Assembly: GCA_903822975.1 (NCBI GenBank)
Contig: CAIJRD010000002.1
Span: 124,001-188,000 of the forward strand
From: an uncultured Sinobacteraceae bacterium
GTDB lineage: Bacteria > Pseudomonadota > Gammaproteobacteria > Nevskiales > Nevskiaceae
Direction: 5' to 3'
Length of the DNA stretch: 64,000 bases
Under the pieces are notes generated by a model. That model made no database searches. It was not told where the DNA came from and saw only the letters and a program-made list of their open reading frames with translations. The translations under genes were made by a program, and so were the position numbers. Below are positions 35,251 to 44,184 of the stretch, piece after piece; position 1 is the first letter of the stretch, and every line of letters begins with the position of its first letter.

Positions 35251-38200
35251 ATGAGTGTTTCCGAACCGTTCATCGAACGACCGATCGCGACTTCGCTGCT
35301 GATGGTCGCGGTGCTGCTGCTCGGTGCGCTCGGCTACAAGTTCCTGGCGATCTCGGCCTTGCCGTCGGTCGATTTCCCGACGATCCAGGTGACCACGCAG
35401 TATCCGGGTGCGAGTCCGGATGTGATGGGCTCGCTGGTGACGACACCGCTGGAGCGCCAGTTCGGTCAGATCGCCGGGCTCAGCGCGATGATCTCGGACA
35501 GCTCTTACGGCGTCTCCAACATCACGCTGCAGTTCGGCCTGGATCGCAACATCGACGCCGCTGCGCAAGATGTGCAGGCGGCGATCAACGCGGCGAAAGG
35601 CACACTGCCGTCGAACCTGCCGTATCCACCGGTGTACAACAAGGTCAATCCGGCCGACACACCGATCCTGTCGCTGGCGGTCACCTCGGACACGATGTCG
35701 ATCGACAAGGTCAACGACTTCGCCGATACGATACTCGGGCAGAAGCTGTCGCAGGTTTCCGGCGTTGGCCTGGTGTCGATCCAGGGCAATCAGAAGCCGG
35801 CGGTGCGGGTGCAGGCCAATCCATCGGCGCTGGCCGGCATCGGCCTCGCGCTGGAAGACATTCGTACCGCGATCGGTCAGGCCAACGTCAACCAGCCGAA
35901 GGGCAGCTTCAACGGCAACGCGCAGTCGTACACGATCGGCTCCAACGATCAGATCGCCGTGGCCTCGGATTTCGAGCCGGTGATCGTCGCCTACAAGAAC
36001 GGCGCACCGGTTCGGCTCGGCGATGTGGCCAGCGTCACCGACGGCGTCGAGAACGACCAGCTGGCGGCCTGGGTCGCCGATCCGAAAACCGGCAGCAAGC
36101 CGGCCGTGCTGCTGGATATCCAGCGCCAACCCGGCGCCAACATCATCCAGACGGTCGACGCGATCAAGCAGCTGCTGCCGAAACTCGAAGCATCGATTCC
36201 GGCGGCGGTTAAAGTCAGCATCCTGTCGGATCGCACCGAAACGATTCGTGCCTCGGTCAGTGACGTGCAATTCACGCTGATGCTGACCGTGGTGCTGGTG
36301 GTGCTGGTGATCTTCCTGTTCCTGCGCAAGCTATGGGCGACGGTGATTCCGAGTGTGGCGCTGCCGCTGTCGTTGATCGGAACATTCGGCGTGATGGCGC
36401 TGTGTGGCTTCTCGCTCGACAACCTCTCGCTGATGGCGCTCACCATCGCCACCGGCTTCGTTGTCGACGATGCGATCGTGATGATCGAGAACATCGTGCG
36501 CTACATCGAGGAAGGCAAGGAGCCGGAAGAAGCGGCCCGCCTGGGCGCACGCCAGATCGGTTTCACCGTGATCTCGCTGACGATCTCGTTGATCGCGGTC
36601 TTCATTCCGCTGCTGCTGATGCCGGGCATCGTCGGACGCTTGTTCAATGAATTCGCGCTGGTGCTGTCGATCGCGGTGATCCTGTCGGCGGTGGTCTCGC
36701 TGACGCTGACGCCGATGATGTGCGCCAAGCTGCTGAAGCGCGAAGACCCCGAGCAGGAGGCGGCGAACACGCGCAGCAATCGTCTGTTCCGCTGGAGCGA
36801 AAGCCTGTTCGACCGCGCACTCAACGGCTATGAGCGCAGCCTCGCCTGGGTCATGCAGCGCCAGTTCGCAACATTGATGGTTGCGACCGCGACGCTGGCC
36901 TTGACCATCTTCCTTTACATCGTGATTCCGAAGGGCCTGATCCCGCAGCAGGATACCGGTGTGATCACCGGTGTCACCGAGGCTGATCAGAGCATCTCGT
37001 TCACTGCGATGGTCGCGCGCAGCCACGCGCTCGCCGACGTCGTCAGCAAGGATCCGGACGTGCAGAGCGTTTCGGCCTTCGTCGGCGCCGGTACCGTCAA
37101 TGCCACGCTGAATACCGGGCGCTTGAGCATCGTGCTGAAGTCGCGCGATCAGCGCCATTCGAGCGCGCAGGAGATCATCGACCGGCTGAAACCGGCGGTG
37201 GCGGACGTGCAGGGCATCTCGCTCTATCTGCAGCCGGTGCAGGATCTGCAGATCGATAGCCGCGTCAGCCGCACGCAGTACCAATACGTGCTGCAGGACA
37301 CCGATCCGCTCGAGCTGAACGAGTGGGTGCCGAAGCTGATCGATGCGTTGCAGCAGCGTCCTGAGCTTGCAGATGTCGCCAGCGATCAGCAGGCCAAGGG
37401 TCTGCAGCTGAGCCTGACAATCGATCGCGATCGCGCCAGTCAGTTCGGCGTGCCGGTGCAGGCGATCGACGACACCTTGTACGACGCGTTCGGCCAACGC
37501 CAGGTGTCGACCATCTACACCGAGCAGAACCAGTACCGCGTGATTCTCGAAGTCGCACCCGAATTCCGCATGCAGCCGGACACGCTCGACAAGCTTTACG
37601 TCAAAGCCAACACGGCGACGCTGGCGACTGCGGCGAGCTCGAATGCATCGGCTGCGAATTCTGCCTCGGCCAATTCCGAAGCGGCCAAGGCCACTGGCAC
37701 CAGCACCGGCGGCAGCAGCAGCACGACCACCACCGGCAGCAGCGGCAGCGCATCGGCTTCAAGTGCGTTCACGCTGGGCTCCAGCAACATGGTGCCGCTG
37801 TCGACGTTCGTGAAGATGGAGACCGTCACCGGTCCGCTGGTGGTGACCCACCAGGGTCAGCTATCGGCCGCGACGGTGTCGTTCAATCTCGCCGGCGGCA
37901 AGTCGCTCAGCGACGCGGTGACGGCGATCGACGAAGCCAAGCAGGCGATCGGTCTGCCCGCGACCATCAGCGCCAGCTACTCCGGCTCCGCGGCGGAGTT
38001 CCAGTCTTCGCTCAGCAACGAGCCGTATCTGATCCTTGCCGCACTGGTGGTGATCTACATCGTGCTCGGCGTGCTGTACGAGAGCTACATCCATCCGGTG
38101 ACGATTCTGTCGACGCTGCCGTCGGCTGGCGTCGGTGCCTTGCTGGCCCTGATTCTGACCGGACAGGATCTGTCGATCGTCGCGCTGATCGGCATCATCC

Positions 38201-38583
38201 TGCTGATCGGCATCGTCAAGAAGAACGCGATCATGATGATCGACTTTGCGCTTGAAGCCGAGCGGCATCAGGGCCTGAGCCCGGAGCAGTCGATCTTCCA
38301 GGCAGCGATCTTGCGTTTCCGCCCGATCATGATGACGACCATGGCGGCGCTGCTTGGCGCTTTGCCGCTGGCGCTGTCGAACGGCACCGGCTCGGAGCTG
38401 CGCAAGCCGCTCGGTATTTCGATCGTCGGCGGCCTGCTGTTGTCGCAGGTGCTGACGCTGTACACGACGCCGGTGATCTATCTCTATATGGATCGGCTCG
38501 CGCAGCGGCTGCGGCGCAAGCCGAAGTCAGAGCCGAAGTCGGACGCCTTCGTCGCCGACGCGCCGCAGCCGCACGCGAACTAG
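35251..38583 (+). CDS. RND multidrug efflux permease, MdtB-like
   Basis: The 1110-residue inner-membrane proton antiporter has the N-terminal FIERPIATSLLMVAVLLLG, the pore domain (GASPDVMGSLVTTPLERQ) and the TM4 proton-relay region TGFVVDDAIVMIENIVRY. The C-terminal repeat IILLIGIVKKNAIMMIDFA is also present. MdtB/MdtC proteins are near 1040 residues. The excess is a low-complexity insert of about 59 residues (788-846; serine, alanine, threonine and glycine such as GTSTGGSSSTTTTGSSGSAS) in the second periplasmic loop. A paralogous pump follows after 18 bases, and the pair likely forms a heterotrimer as MdtB2C does. Confidence 0.93.
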   Translation: MSVSEPFIERPIATSLLMVAVLLLGALGYKFLAISALPSVDFPTIQVTTQYPGASPDVMGSLVTTPLERQFGQIAGLSAMISDSSYGVSNITLQFGLDRNIDAAAQDVQAAINAAKGTLPSNLPYPPVYNKVNPADTPILSLAVTSDTMSIDKVNDFADTILGQKLSQVSGVGLVSIQGNQKPAVRVQANPSALAGIGLALEDIRTAIGQANVNQPKGSFNGNAQSYTIGSNDQIAVASDFEPVIVAYKNGAPVRLGDVASVTDGVENDQLAAWVADPKTGSKPAVLLDIQRQPGANIIQTVDAIKQLLPKLEASIPAAVKVSILSDRTETIRASVSDVQFTLMLTVVLVVLVIFLFLRKLWATVIPSVALPLSLIGTFGVMALCGFSLDNLSLMALTIATGFVVDDAIVMIENIVRYIEEGKEPEEAARLGARQIGFTVISLTISLIAVFIPLLLMPGIVGRLFNEFALVLSIAVILSAVVSLTLTPMMCAKLLKREDPEQEAANTRSNRLFRWSESLFDRALNGYERSLAWVMQRQFATLMVATATLALTIFLYIVIPKGLIPQQDTGVITGVTEADQSISFTAMVARSHALADVVSKDPDVQSVSAFVGAGTVNATLNTGRLSIVLKSRDQRHSSAQEIIDRLKPAVADVQGISLYLQPVQDLQIDSRVSRTQYQYVLQDTDPLELNEWVPKLIDALQQRPELADVASDQQAKGLQLSLTIDRDRASQFGVPVQAIDDTLYDAFGQRQVSTIYTEQNQYRVILEVAPEFRMQPDTLDKLYVKANTATLATAASSNASAANSASANSEAAKATGTSTGGSSSTTTTGSSGSASASSAFTLGSSNMVPLSTFVKMETVTGPLVVTHQGQLSAATVSFNLAGGKSLSDAVTAIDEAKQAIGLPATISASYSGSAAEFQSSLSNEPYLILAALVVIYIVLGVLYESYIHPVTILSTLPSAGVGALLALILTGQDLSIVALIGIILLIGIVKKNAIMMIDFALEAERHQGLSPEQSIFQAAILRFRPIMMTTMAALLGALPLALSNGTGSELRKPLGISIVGGLLLSQVLTLYTTPVIYLYMDRLAQRLRRKPKSEPKSDAFVADAPQPHAN

Positions 38584-38601
38584 GCGCACGAGCCCGGCGT
38601 C

Positions 38602-41600
38602 GTGTTCAACATCAGCGCTCCGTTCATCCAGCGGCCGATCGGCACGTCGCTGCTGGCCATCGGCCTGTTCCTGCTCGGCGTGATTGCGTACCACTTCCTG
38701 CCGGTCGCGCCGCTGCCGCAGCTCGATGTGCCGACCATCTTCACGCAGGTGCAGCAGCCCGGTGCGTCGCCGGAAACGATGGCGTCGACGGTGGCGGCGC
38801 CGCTCGAACGTCGCTTCGGCCAGATCGCCGGACTCAACGAGCTGACCTCGTCGAGTTCGCTGGGCAGCAGCACCATCATCATGCAGTTCGATTTGTCGAA
38901 GAACATCGACGCGGCGGCACGCGACGTGGCTGCGGCGATCAACGCTGCGGCGGCCGACTTGCCGGCCGGACTGCCGAACCCGCCGACCTATCGCAAGGCC
39001 AATCCGAACGACGCGCCGGTGATGATTCTGGCGCTGACCTCCGATACTTATCCGTTGTCGGAGCTGTACAACTACGCCGATTCGCTGCTGGCGCAGCGCA
39101 TCTCGCAGGTCAAGGGCGTCAGCCAGGTGGATATCGCCGGCGGCGCGCAGCCGGCGACGCATATTCAGGTGAACTCCAGTGCGTTGTCGGCGATGCAGCT
39201 GAACATCGACGACATCCGCACTGCGCTCAGCGGGCTGTCGGCCAACGCGCCGAAAGGCGCGCTCGGCAACGGCACGCAGAACATGGTGATCACCGCCAAC
39301 GACCAGCTCAACTCGATCCAGGACTATCAGGGTCTGATGCTCGGCGTGCGCAATGGCGTGCCGCTGAAGCTCAGCTCGGTGGCGAACATCGTGCCGGGGC
39401 AGGTCAACGCCTTCCAGGCCGGCTGGTTCAACACGCAGCGCTCGGTGCTGCTGATCGTCCGCAAGCAGGCCGACGCCAACATCATCAAGACGGTCGACGG
39501 CGTCAAGGCGCTGCTGCCGCAGCTCGCGAGCTGGCTGCCGCAATCGGTGAAGCTGCAGGTGCAGACCGATCGCACGCTGACGATTCGCTCCTCGGTGCAG
39601 GACGTGCAGTTCTCGCTGATGCTGTCGGTCGGGCTCGTTGTGATGGTGATGCTGTTGTTCCTGCGACGCTGGACGCCGACCTTGATCGCCGGCGTCACTG
39701 TGCCGCTGTCCCTGGCCGGAACGTTTGCGGTGATGTGGGCGCTCGGCTACAGCCTCGACAACTTCTCGCTGATGGCGCTGACCGTTGCGGTCGGCTTCGT
39801 CGTCGACGATGCGATCGTGGTGATCGAAAACATCGTGCGCCACATCGAGCAAGGCAAGACGCGCATGGAAGCCGCGCTGCTCGGTGGCCGCGAAATCGGC
39901 TTCACCGTGCTGTCGATGAGTTTGTCGCTGATTGCGGTGTTCATCCCGATCCTGTTTCTCGGCGGACTGGTCGGGCGGCTGTTCCGCGAGTTCTCGGTGA
40001 CGCTGGCGGTGGCGATCGCGGTATCCGGCGTGGTGTCGCTGTCGCTGACGCCTTCGCTGTGCGGCCTGTTCCTGCGCGGCGAGCATGAGAAAGATGCCTC
40101 CGGCGCAGAGCCCAAGCCGCCGAACTGGCTGATGCGGCAGTCCGAGCGTGCGCTCGATGCAATGCTGCGTGGCTATCGTCGCGGACTGGACTGGTCGCTG
40201 CGGAATTCCTGGCTGATGCTGCTGCTGACGTTGGCAACGGTGGTGGCCACGGTCTATCTCTACATCGCAATCCCGAAAGGGTTCTTCCCGTCGCAAGACA
40301 CCGGCATGATCTCCGGCACCACCGAAGGTGCGCAGGACATCTCGTTCACGTCGATGGTGGCCAAGCAGCAGCAGGCGGCGTCGATCATCCTGGCCGATCC
40401 GGACGTGGTGTCGATGGGCTCGTTCCTCGGTGGTCGCAACTCCGCCAACAACGGCAGCATGTTCATCACGCTGAAGGAGAAGAGCGCCGGTCGCAAGGCC
40501 ACGGTTGACCAGATCATCACCCGGCTGCGACCGAAGTTCGACAAGATCACCGGACTCGGCGTCTACCTGCAGGCGGTACAGGACGTGCGCGTCGGCGGCC
40601 GCCCCGGCAAGTCGCTTTACACCTACACGCTGCAGTCGTCCGAGATTCAGGACCTCTATACCTGGGTGCCGAAGCTGATCGACAAGCTGAAGACCAAGCC
40701 GCAGCTGAAGGACGTCAGTTCCGATCTGGAGAAGTCCGGCCTGCAGATGAACGTCGTGGTCGATCGCGATTCGGCCTCGCGTCTCGGCCTGACGCCGGCG
40801 ACGGTGGATCAGGCGCTCGGCAACGCCTTTGCGCAGAGCCAGATCCTGATCACCTATACCCAGCTCAACGAATATCACGTGGTGCTTGAAGCACTGCCGT
40901 CCGAACAGCAAGACCCGGATACGCTGTCGCACATCTACATCAAGGGCAGCAACGGCCAAAGCGTGCCGCTGTCGGCCGTCGCGCATTTCGAGGCGGGCAC
41001 CGCGCCGTTATCGATCAGCCATCAGGGCCAGTTCCCGGTGGTGAACATCACCTTCAACCTGGCCCTGGACGTGTCGCTCGGGCAGGCCACGGATGTGATC
41101 AATCAGGCGATGCTCGACCTGCACATGCCGGGCAACATTCAGGGCAGCTTCTCCGGCAACGCTCAGCTCTTCCAGCAATCGGTCAGTACGCTGCCGATTC
41201 TGATTCTGACGGCGCTGCTGGCCGTCTACATCGTGCTGGGCATGCTCTACGAGAGCCTGATCCATCCGCTGACGATTCTGTCGACCTTGCCTTCGGCCGG
41301 CATTGGCGCGCTGCTCGCACTGCTCGCAACCGGCACCGATCTGTCGATCGTGGCGATCATCGGCATCATCCTGCTGATCGGCATCGTCAAGAAAAACGCG
41401 ATCATGATGATCGACTTCGCACTCAACGCTGAACGCGCGCTCGGCCTGAGTCCGCGCGATGCGATCTACGAGGCCTGTTTGGTACGCTTCCGGCCGATCA
41501 TGATGACGACACTCGCCGCACTGTTCGGCGCGGTGCCGCTGGCGGTCGGCATGGGCACCGGCTCGGAGTTGCGCCAGCCGCTCGGAATCGCGATTGTCGG

Positions 41601-41727
41601 TGGACTGCTGCTGTCGCAGATGATGACGCTGTTCACGACACCCGTGATCTATCTGACGCTGGAACGCCTGTCGACGCGTCGGCATCGCCGTCGTGCGGTC
41701 GCAGGTGCATCACCCAGCCCGATCTGA
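38602..41727 (+). CDS. RND multidrug efflux permease, MdtC-like
   Basis: The 1041-residue RND pump starts at a GTG (FNISAPFIQRPIGTSLL) and lacks the insert found in its neighbour. It has GASPETMASTVAAPLERR, the relay segment VGFVVDDAIVVIENIVRH, and IILLIGIVKKNAIMMIDFA. It is paralogous to the preceding gene along its whole length and completes an MdtABC-type adaptor-pump-pump operon. No outer-membrane channel gene is in this operon; one is encoded at 44185-45828 on the other strand. Confidence 0.93.
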   Translation: MFNISAPFIQRPIGTSLLAIGLFLLGVIAYHFLPVAPLPQLDVPTIFTQVQQPGASPETMASTVAAPLERRFGQIAGLNELTSSSSLGSSTIIMQFDLSKNIDAAARDVAAAINAAAADLPAGLPNPPTYRKANPNDAPVMILALTSDTYPLSELYNYADSLLAQRISQVKGVSQVDIAGGAQPATHIQVNSSALSAMQLNIDDIRTALSGLSANAPKGALGNGTQNMVITANDQLNSIQDYQGLMLGVRNGVPLKLSSVANIVPGQVNAFQAGWFNTQRSVLLIVRKQADANIIKTVDGVKALLPQLASWLPQSVKLQVQTDRTLTIRSSVQDVQFSLMLSVGLVVMVMLLFLRRWTPTLIAGVTVPLSLAGTFAVMWALGYSLDNFSLMALTVAVGFVVDDAIVVIENIVRHIEQGKTRMEAALLGGREIGFTVLSMSLSLIAVFIPILFLGGLVGRLFREFSVTLAVAIAVSGVVSLSLTPSLCGLFLRGEHEKDASGAEPKPPNWLMRQSERALDAMLRGYRRGLDWSLRNSWLMLLLTLATVVATVYLYIAIPKGFFPSQDTGMISGTTEGAQDISFTSMVAKQQQAASIILADPDVVSMGSFLGGRNSANNGSMFITLKEKSAGRKATVDQIITRLRPKFDKITGLGVYLQAVQDVRVGGRPGKSLYTYTLQSSEIQDLYTWVPKLIDKLKTKPQLKDVSSDLEKSGLQMNVVVDRDSASRLGLTPATVDQALGNAFAQSQILITYTQLNEYHVVLEALPSEQQDPDTLSHIYIKGSNGQSVPLSAVAHFEAGTAPLSISHQGQFPVVNITFNLALDVSLGQATDVINQAMLDLHMPGNIQGSFSGNAQLFQQSVSTLPILILTALLAVYIVLGMLYESLIHPLTILSTLPSAGIGALLALLATGTDLSIVAIIGIILLIGIVKKNAIMMIDFALNAERALGLSPRDAIYEACLVRFRPIMMTTLAALFGAVPLAVGMGTGSELRQPLGIAIVGGLLLSQMMTLFTTPVIYLTLERLSTRRHRRRAVAGASPSPI

Positions 41728-41745
41728 GATGCGGAAGCGCTGCCA

Positions 41746-42171
41746 ATGGAATTGACCGAGCCTGCGCAGATCCGCGCCTTGCTGGCGGCCACGCGAAGGA
41801 TTGCCGTGCTCGGCGTCAAGCCCGAGTCGATGGCGACACAACCAGCCTTCTACGTGCCGCAGTACCTGCAGCGAGCCGGCTTCGACGTGATTCCGGTGCC
41901 GGTGTATTACCCGGAGCTGACGACGATCCTCGGCGTTGCGATCTATCGCAGGCTGGCGGACGTTCCCGGTGCAATCGACCTGGTCGATGTGTTTCGCCGC
42001 GGTCCGGATATCGACCAACATCTCGATGACCTGCTCGCCGCAAAGCCGCGTGCGGTGTGGTTTCAGCAGGGCATTCGCAACGATCGCGTGGCGCGCATCC
42101 TCACCGACGCGGGCATCGATGTGGTGCAGGATCGTTGCCTGATGGTCGACCACCAGCGCCTGGGCGCCTGA
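41746..42171 (+). CDS. CoA-binding domain protein (YccU-like)
   Basis: The 141-residue cytosolic protein has the CoA-binding Rossmann-type fold: RRIAVLGVKPESMATQPAF, VPQYLQRAGFDVIPVP, VDVFRRGPDIDQHLDD, VWFQQGIRND and VVQDRCLMVDHQR. The function of this small family is not established. It begins 18 bases after the RND pump and may be cotranscribed with it. Confidence 0.88.
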   Translation: MELTEPAQIRALLAATRRIAVLGVKPESMATQPAFYVPQYLQRAGFDVIPVPVYYPELTTILGVAIYRRLADVPGAIDLVDVFRRGPDIDQHLDDLLAAKPRAVWFQQGIRNDRVARILTDAGIDVVQDRCLMVDHQRLGA

Positions 42172-42189
42172 TTGGGTACGGCCCAGCTT

Positions 42190-42220
42190 AACGGTTGAGC
42201 GCAACGGTTGAGCGCAACGG
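42190..42220. repeat. Tandem 13-bp repeat (two and a half copies)
   Basis: The unit AACGGTTGAGCGC occurs at 42190 and 42203, with a partial AACGG at 42216. Copies are identical. Confidence 0.93.
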
Positions 42221-42295
42221 CGCAAGGTGCGCGATGTCGGCTCGTGTCGGGGCGCGCAGAGCATCGCGATGCAGCGAGCCGCAGACACGCACGAT

Positions 42296-42386
42296 TGAAT
42301 TGCTTGACTGAATTGCTTGACTGAATTGCTTGACTGAATTGCTTGACTGAATTGCTTGTCCGGATCGCTTGTCCGGATCACTGGTT
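42296..42386. repeat. Tandem 13-bp repeat, about seven copies
   Basis: TGAATTGCTTGAC repeats without change at 42296, 42309, 42322 and 42335. A variant TGAATTGCTTGTC follows at 42348, then CGGATCGCTTGTC at 42361 and a decayed copy at 42374. The gradient from perfect to diverged copies suggests expansion from the left end. Confidence 0.96.
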
Positions 42387-42609
42387 GAATGACCGCGCGG
42401 AGTCGACGCGCCTCCGCTGGAGACCGCGCTCGATCGGCGATTTCAAAGTTCGGCGAACCCGAGAACGAGGCGGCCGAGTGCCGCGTTCAACTGGACGGTT
42501 CCAATGTCGGACGCGCAGGATTCCACGCGCGCGTCGAGTGGGGCGATAAGCCCCGTCGAAGCGGAGCGGCCGTCCGGAGTTGCGATCCCGACAGCCGCCC
42601 TAGGGCAGA

Positions 42610-42999
42610 CTAGAGACCGATTTCGGTCTTGGCCGCGTCGACTGCTTGTGCCACGTCGTGCACAACGGCTTCGACTTTTTCCGCGATCACGGTCGTGATC
42701 TTTTTCTTCGGTGCCTTCTTCGCCACTTTCTTGACGGCCTTCTTCACGGCCTTCTTGGCGACTTTCTTAGCCGGCACCTTCTTGGCAGCTTTCTTCGCCA
42801 CTTTTTTGGCGACTTTCTTTACGGCCTTTTTGGCGACCTTCTTAGCCGACGCCTTTTTGGCAGCTTTCTTCGCTACTTTCTTGGCGACCTTCTTGGCGAC
42901 TTTCTTCACGGCTTTCTTGACGACCTTCTTGCTCGTCTTCTTGCTCGCGCTGACTTTCTTCGCGGCCTTCTTGCCTGCTTTCTTCTTTGCTGCTGCCAT
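42610..42999 (-). CDS. Lysine/alanine/valine-rich histone H1-like protein
   Basis: The 129-residue protein is almost entirely built of KKVAKKA, KKAVKKV and KKVPAKK repeats over residues 1-100, like AlgP and histone H1-like bacterial proteins. It ends with an acidic-amphipathic tail (VIAEKVEAVVHDVAQAVD). The strong positive charge points to DNA or RNA binding and nucleoid compaction; partners are unknown. A related protein is encoded at 50233. Repeat-rich coding DNA makes copy-number change likely between strains. Confidence 0.85.
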   Translation of the reverse strand: MAAAKKKAGKKAAKKVSASKKTSKKVVKKAVKKVAKKVAKKVAKKAAKKASAKKVAKKAVKKVAKKVAKKAAKKVPAKKVAKKAVKKAVKKVAKKAPKKKITTVIAEKVEAVVHDVAQAVDAAKTEIGL

Positions 43000-43514
43000 C
43001 GTTGACTCTCCCGTTTCACTTGTTTGGAACTACCCCTGTGCAGCTTAACTGAAACATTGCAACTCGCAAGCCCGTCATCACGCGCGCTGTGTGTGATGCA
43101 ACACGCGTGGCACTCAATGAAGCATGAGATCTGCGCGGGGCGAAGCAATTGAACTCTGCTTGCGAGCGAGCGCATGCTGGAGCAAAGCGCCGTGCAGACC
43201 AGTAATTGCTGGCCTTCAGGCCGGATCGACTGCGAGAGCGGCGTGCTGCATCCGAGCTGATGCTGAATCGAGCCATGCAAGGCTGCGTGTTCATTGCATG
43301 CCGTACGGCGATGCGCCTTTTCTGCAACTCATATCGGAAGTCGCGCAGTTGCAGCCACTGATCGCAACGTCGATCGCGATGACCATGGCTGCGGCGGCTG
43401 CGGCGGCTGCGGCGGCTGCGGCGGCTGCGGCGGCTGCGGCGCAGTCGATGAACCCGGATCAGCGCCGATCAGCACGACGCGCGGCATTGCGCGCGCACGT
43501 CGTGCCCGAATCGT
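43000..43514. other. Intergenic region between the glycine-zipper and histone-like genes
   Basis: About 515 bases upstream of the histone-like gene and downstream of the glycine-zipper gene. No open frame resembles a protein family. It holds the 9-bp GGCTGCGGC array at 43387-43440. The histone-like promoter should be at 43010-43120, but no hexamer pair stands out. Confidence 0.6.
43387..43440. repeat. Six perfect copies of the 9-bp unit GGCTGCGGC
   Basis: The unit begins at 43387, 43396, 43405, 43414, 43423 and 43432. Being a multiple of three, it keeps frames open (poly-alanine or cysteine-glycine-glycine when translated), which explains the spurious open frames across it. Confidence 0.97.
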
Positions 43515-44000
43515 CTAGCGCCATCCGTGATCACGCGCGCCATAGCGATCGTCGTCGTGATCGCGCGGGTTCGCATAGGCGCGGTAGCCGTCGCGGTCGT
43601 CATGGCGGTAGTCGCGACTGTCATGCACGACGTAGCGCGCGTCGCCATAACCTGAGCCGCCGTAGCCGTAGCCGGAACCGCTGTAGCCGTAGCGATCGTT
43701 GCCGTAGGCGTAGCCGCCGTTGCGATAGCCGTCATCGTAGTAGCGATTGTCGTTGTAGCCGTTGTCGTGGCCACGGTCGCGACCGGCATGCGAGCCGAGC
43801 GCGGCACCGGCGGCAGCGCCGATCAAGGCGCCGGTCAGCGTGCCGTTGTCGCCAGCGTATTGCTGGCCGACAAAGGCGCCCGCGGCCGCACCGATCAGTC
43901 CGCCGATGACCGCGTCTTTGCCGCGATCACTGGCGTAAGCGCCGGCCGACAGCGAAGTCAGCAACACGGCGACGATGAGTTTTTGTTTGACGTTGCGCAT
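43515..44000 (-). CDS. Glycine-zipper 2TM-domain envelope protein
   Basis: The 161-residue protein has a signal peptide (MRNVKQKLIVAVLLTSLSAG to AYA). Next comes a glycine-zipper pair (AVIGGLIGAAAGAFVGQQ and LTGALIGAAAGAALGSH) of the Rickettsia 17-kDa/2TM type. The C-terminal half is rich in tyrosine, glycine, aspartate and arginine (GNDRYGYSGSGYGYGG, DSRDYRHDDRDGYRA) and is probably disordered. It is likely an outer-membrane or periplasmic structural protein. Function unknown. Confidence 0.82.
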   Translation of the reverse strand: MRNVKQKLIVAVLLTSLSAGAYASDRGKDAVIGGLIGAAAGAFVGQQYAGDNGTLTGALIGAAAGAALGSHAGRDRGHDNGYNDNRYYDDGYRNGGYAYGNDRYGYSGSGYGYGGSGYGDARYVVHDSRDYRHDDRDGYRAYANPRDHDDDRYGARDHGWR

Positions 44001-44060
44001 GGTCTGCGCTCCAGCGAGAGGCCGGAAAGTGTCCGGCCCACATCACGCTACGCCTGCCAC

Positions 44061-44104
44061 CTGAATGCAGCTTGAATGCAGCTTGAATGCAGCGCGAATG
44101 GCGA
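44061..44104. repeat. Tandem 11-bp repeat upstream of the glycine-zipper gene
   Basis: Units CTGAATGCAGC (44061), TTGAATGCAGC (44072 and 44083) and a diverged GCGAATGGCGA (44094) lie 60-100 bases before the ATG on the complementary strand, in or near its promoter. Confidence 0.88.
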
Positions 44105-44184
44105 TTGCGTTCGAACGCGAGCGCGCACGCAGGCCAGATCCGCAATTGGGTGCTTCAGCGCATCGACAATCAACAGTCAAGCAG

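Larger units (their letters stand above)
42172..42609. other. Repeat-rich intergenic region between the CoA-binding protein and histone-like genes
   Basis: The 438 bases separate converging genes. Two tandem arrays of 13-bp units lie at 42190-42220 and 42296-42386. The remainder (42390-42600) has short open frames without recognisable features. A GCCCTAGGGC palindrome sits at about 42597-42606, next to the histone-like gene stop. Confidence 0.7.

Noticed and set aside
43294..43518. Possible small cysteine-glycine-glycine repeat protein
   Set aside because: The CGG repeats come entirely from the 9-bp DNA array in one of three frames; no ribosome site, signal or downstream domain supports a real gene.
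43124..43909. Open frame with a poly-alanine run across the 9-bp array
   Set aside because: The frame stays open only because the 9-bp repeat lacks stops; it is antisense to the glycine-zipper gene and the rest is arginine-rich shadow sequence.
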